Source of the DNA: Kocuria sp.
Lineage (GTDB): Bacteria; Actinomycetota; Actinomycetes; Actinomycetales; Micrococcaceae
Length of the DNA stretch: 64,000 bases
Assembly (NCBI GenBank): GCA_030454085.1
Contig: JAKDJD010000002.1
Span: forward strand, 1-64,000
Reading direction: 5' to 3'
The position numbers were made by a program, and so were the translations under genes. This document shows, one piece after another, positions 63,089 to 64,000 of this stretch. The first letter of the stretch is position 1. Each line of letters opens with the position of its first letter. The notes beneath the pieces were generated by a model. The model was given only the letters and a program-made list of their open reading frames with translations. It was not told where the DNA came from and made no database searches.

Positions 63089-63127
63089 TTACGATTACCC
63101 GTAAGTTCGGCTCATGGATTGAGGAAC

Positions 63128-64000
63128 ATGCTCGACGTCCGGAAACTGCGCGTCCTCCAGGAATTATCCGCCCGAGGAACCCTCGCGGAAACGGCGGATG
63201 TCCTGGGGTACACCCCGTCAGCCGTTTCCCAGCAACTGACCGCCCTGGAGAAGGAGTGCGGACACCGACTCCTCATGAAACAAGGGCGGACGGTCGCGCT
63301 CACACCGAAGGCCCGGATCCTTGTCGAGCATACCGAGAAAATACTGCACGAGCTGACGCTTGCACAGACCGCTCTCGAGTCCACGGACGACTCCCCCGCG
63401 GGCACTGTCCGTCTCGCCATTTTTCAGACCGCGGCGATGGCGTTGCTGACGGACACGCTCGAGGCCCTGGCCGAGACACACCCTGACCTCAAGGTCGAAG
63501 TGCTCCAACGCGAACCGGAGGCGGCCCTGGAGCACACCTATATGAGAGACGTGGACCTGGTGATCGCGGAGCAGTACCCGCACCACGCGGTCAGAGAATT
63601 CGCCGAGCTCGACTCTCGCCCCCTGAACGAGGATCCCGTCATGCTGGCCGTCGCGCCCGAGTCCGAGGTCTACTCGATCGAGGACGCCGCCAGCGCACCG
63701 TGGGTCATGGAGACCCGCTCGAATGCCAGCCGCAGCTGGGCGGAGCATGTCTGTCGGTCCGCAGGATTCGAACCGGATGTCCGATTCGAATTCGACGACG
63801 TCAGGACGCACATCGACCTCGTGGAATGCGGCCGGGCGATAGGCCTCCTCCCCGGTTTCGCCTGGGCCGGGTCGACACCCCGAGTCCGCCTCATCGAGCT
63901 CCCGAATCTGCCGCACCGACGAGTCTTCACGTCGGCCAGGCGTGACATGGCCCAGAGGCCGGCCATCGAAGCCGTTCGACGCGCGCTCGAAACCTCGGCC
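63128..64000 (+). CDS. LysR-type transcriptional regulator (runs off window)
   Basis: This gene is cut by the window end after 291 codons, close to the usual length of about 300. The N-terminal winged helix-turn-helix is clear: MLDVRKLRVLQELSARG, then TLAETADVLGYTPSAVSQQL. A substrate-binding domain begins near residue 92 (GTVRLAIFQTAAMALL). GAGGA stands just before the ATG. It is divergent from putA and an operator-like palindrome lies between them, so it is probably a proline- or P5C-responsive regulator of putA; that is inference from arrangement only. Confidence 0.9.
   Translation, partial: MLDVRKLRVLQELSARGTLAETADVLGYTPSAVSQQLTALEKECGHRLLMKQGRTVALTPKARILVEHTEKILHELTLAQTALESTDDSPAGTVRLAIFQTAAMALLTDTLEALAETHPDLKVEVLQREPEAALEHTYMRDVDLVIAEQYPHHAVREFAELDSRPLNEDPVMLAVAPESEVYSIEDAASAPWVMETRSNASRSWAEHVCRSAGFEPDVRFEFDDVRTHIDLVECGRAIGLLPGFAWAGSTPRVRLIELPNLPHRRVFTSARRDMAQRPAIEAVRRALETSA

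Overview
The window reads as a continuous piece of chromosome from a fairly high-GC actinobacterium, most likely of the Micrococcaceae type (inference from gene content and order). Mycothione reductase, polyphosphate glucokinase, GarA, FtsR, DivIVA/Wag31, a class II DAHP synthase and an mraZ-to-divIVA division cluster without ftsA all point to Actinobacteria. The MurE motif DDPH, in place of the DNPR of diaminopimelate-adding enzymes, suggests an L-lysine peptidoglycan as in Micrococcaceae. I see no phage, insertion sequence, CRISPR array, rRNA or tRNA. The first ~90 bases are homopolymer-rich and may be a poor contig end.

Layout. 0.2-8.1 kb: a DUF4191 membrane protein, an RDD membrane protein and the nitrogen block glnA, DUF4190, glnE, glnA2; a GlnR-like box lies upstream of glnA. 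8.2-13.5 kb: panB, a small SPOR-like protein, map, ppgK, nrdR and hisD. 13.5-24 kb (minus strand): dnaE, an RluA-family pseudouridine synthase, lspA, divIVA, yggT, sepF, yggS, pgeF, ftsZ. 24-39.8 kb (minus strand): ftsQ, murC, murG, ftsW, murD, mraY, murF, murE, ftsI, ftsL, rsmH, mraZ, mostly joined by 1-4 base overlaps, with tandem MraZ-type boxes across the mraZ promoter. 40-50.4 kb: DUF3040, dinB, a polyprenyl diphosphate synthase, an Rv2175c-like DNA-binding protein divergent from the PknL-like kinase, aroG, a PlsC acyltransferase divergent from an alpha/beta hydrolase-FadD15 pair. 50.4-55.6 kb: mtr and pyc. 55.8-59.4 kb: an orphan ParA-type ATPase, then gcvH, garA, ftsR and a second MerR gene on the minus strand. 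59.4-64 kb: bifunctional putA, divergent from a LysR regulator that runs off the window.

How it fits together. The middle is a cell-envelope and division unit from lipid II synthesis through the septal transpeptidase and flippase-family SEDS protein to FtsZ, SepF and polar DivIVA. Around it sit regulators that in other actinobacteria act on it or on central nitrogen flux: MraZ, FtsR, GarA, PknL, GlnE and GlnR.

No plainly new multi-gene system is visible. The most useful unexplained signals are regulatory: at least nine genes have a TAnnnT hexamer 6-7 bases before the start codon, which predicts leaderless mRNAs; MraZ-type boxes occur in extra inverted clusters; and a long AT-rich palindrome lies between putA and the LysR gene.
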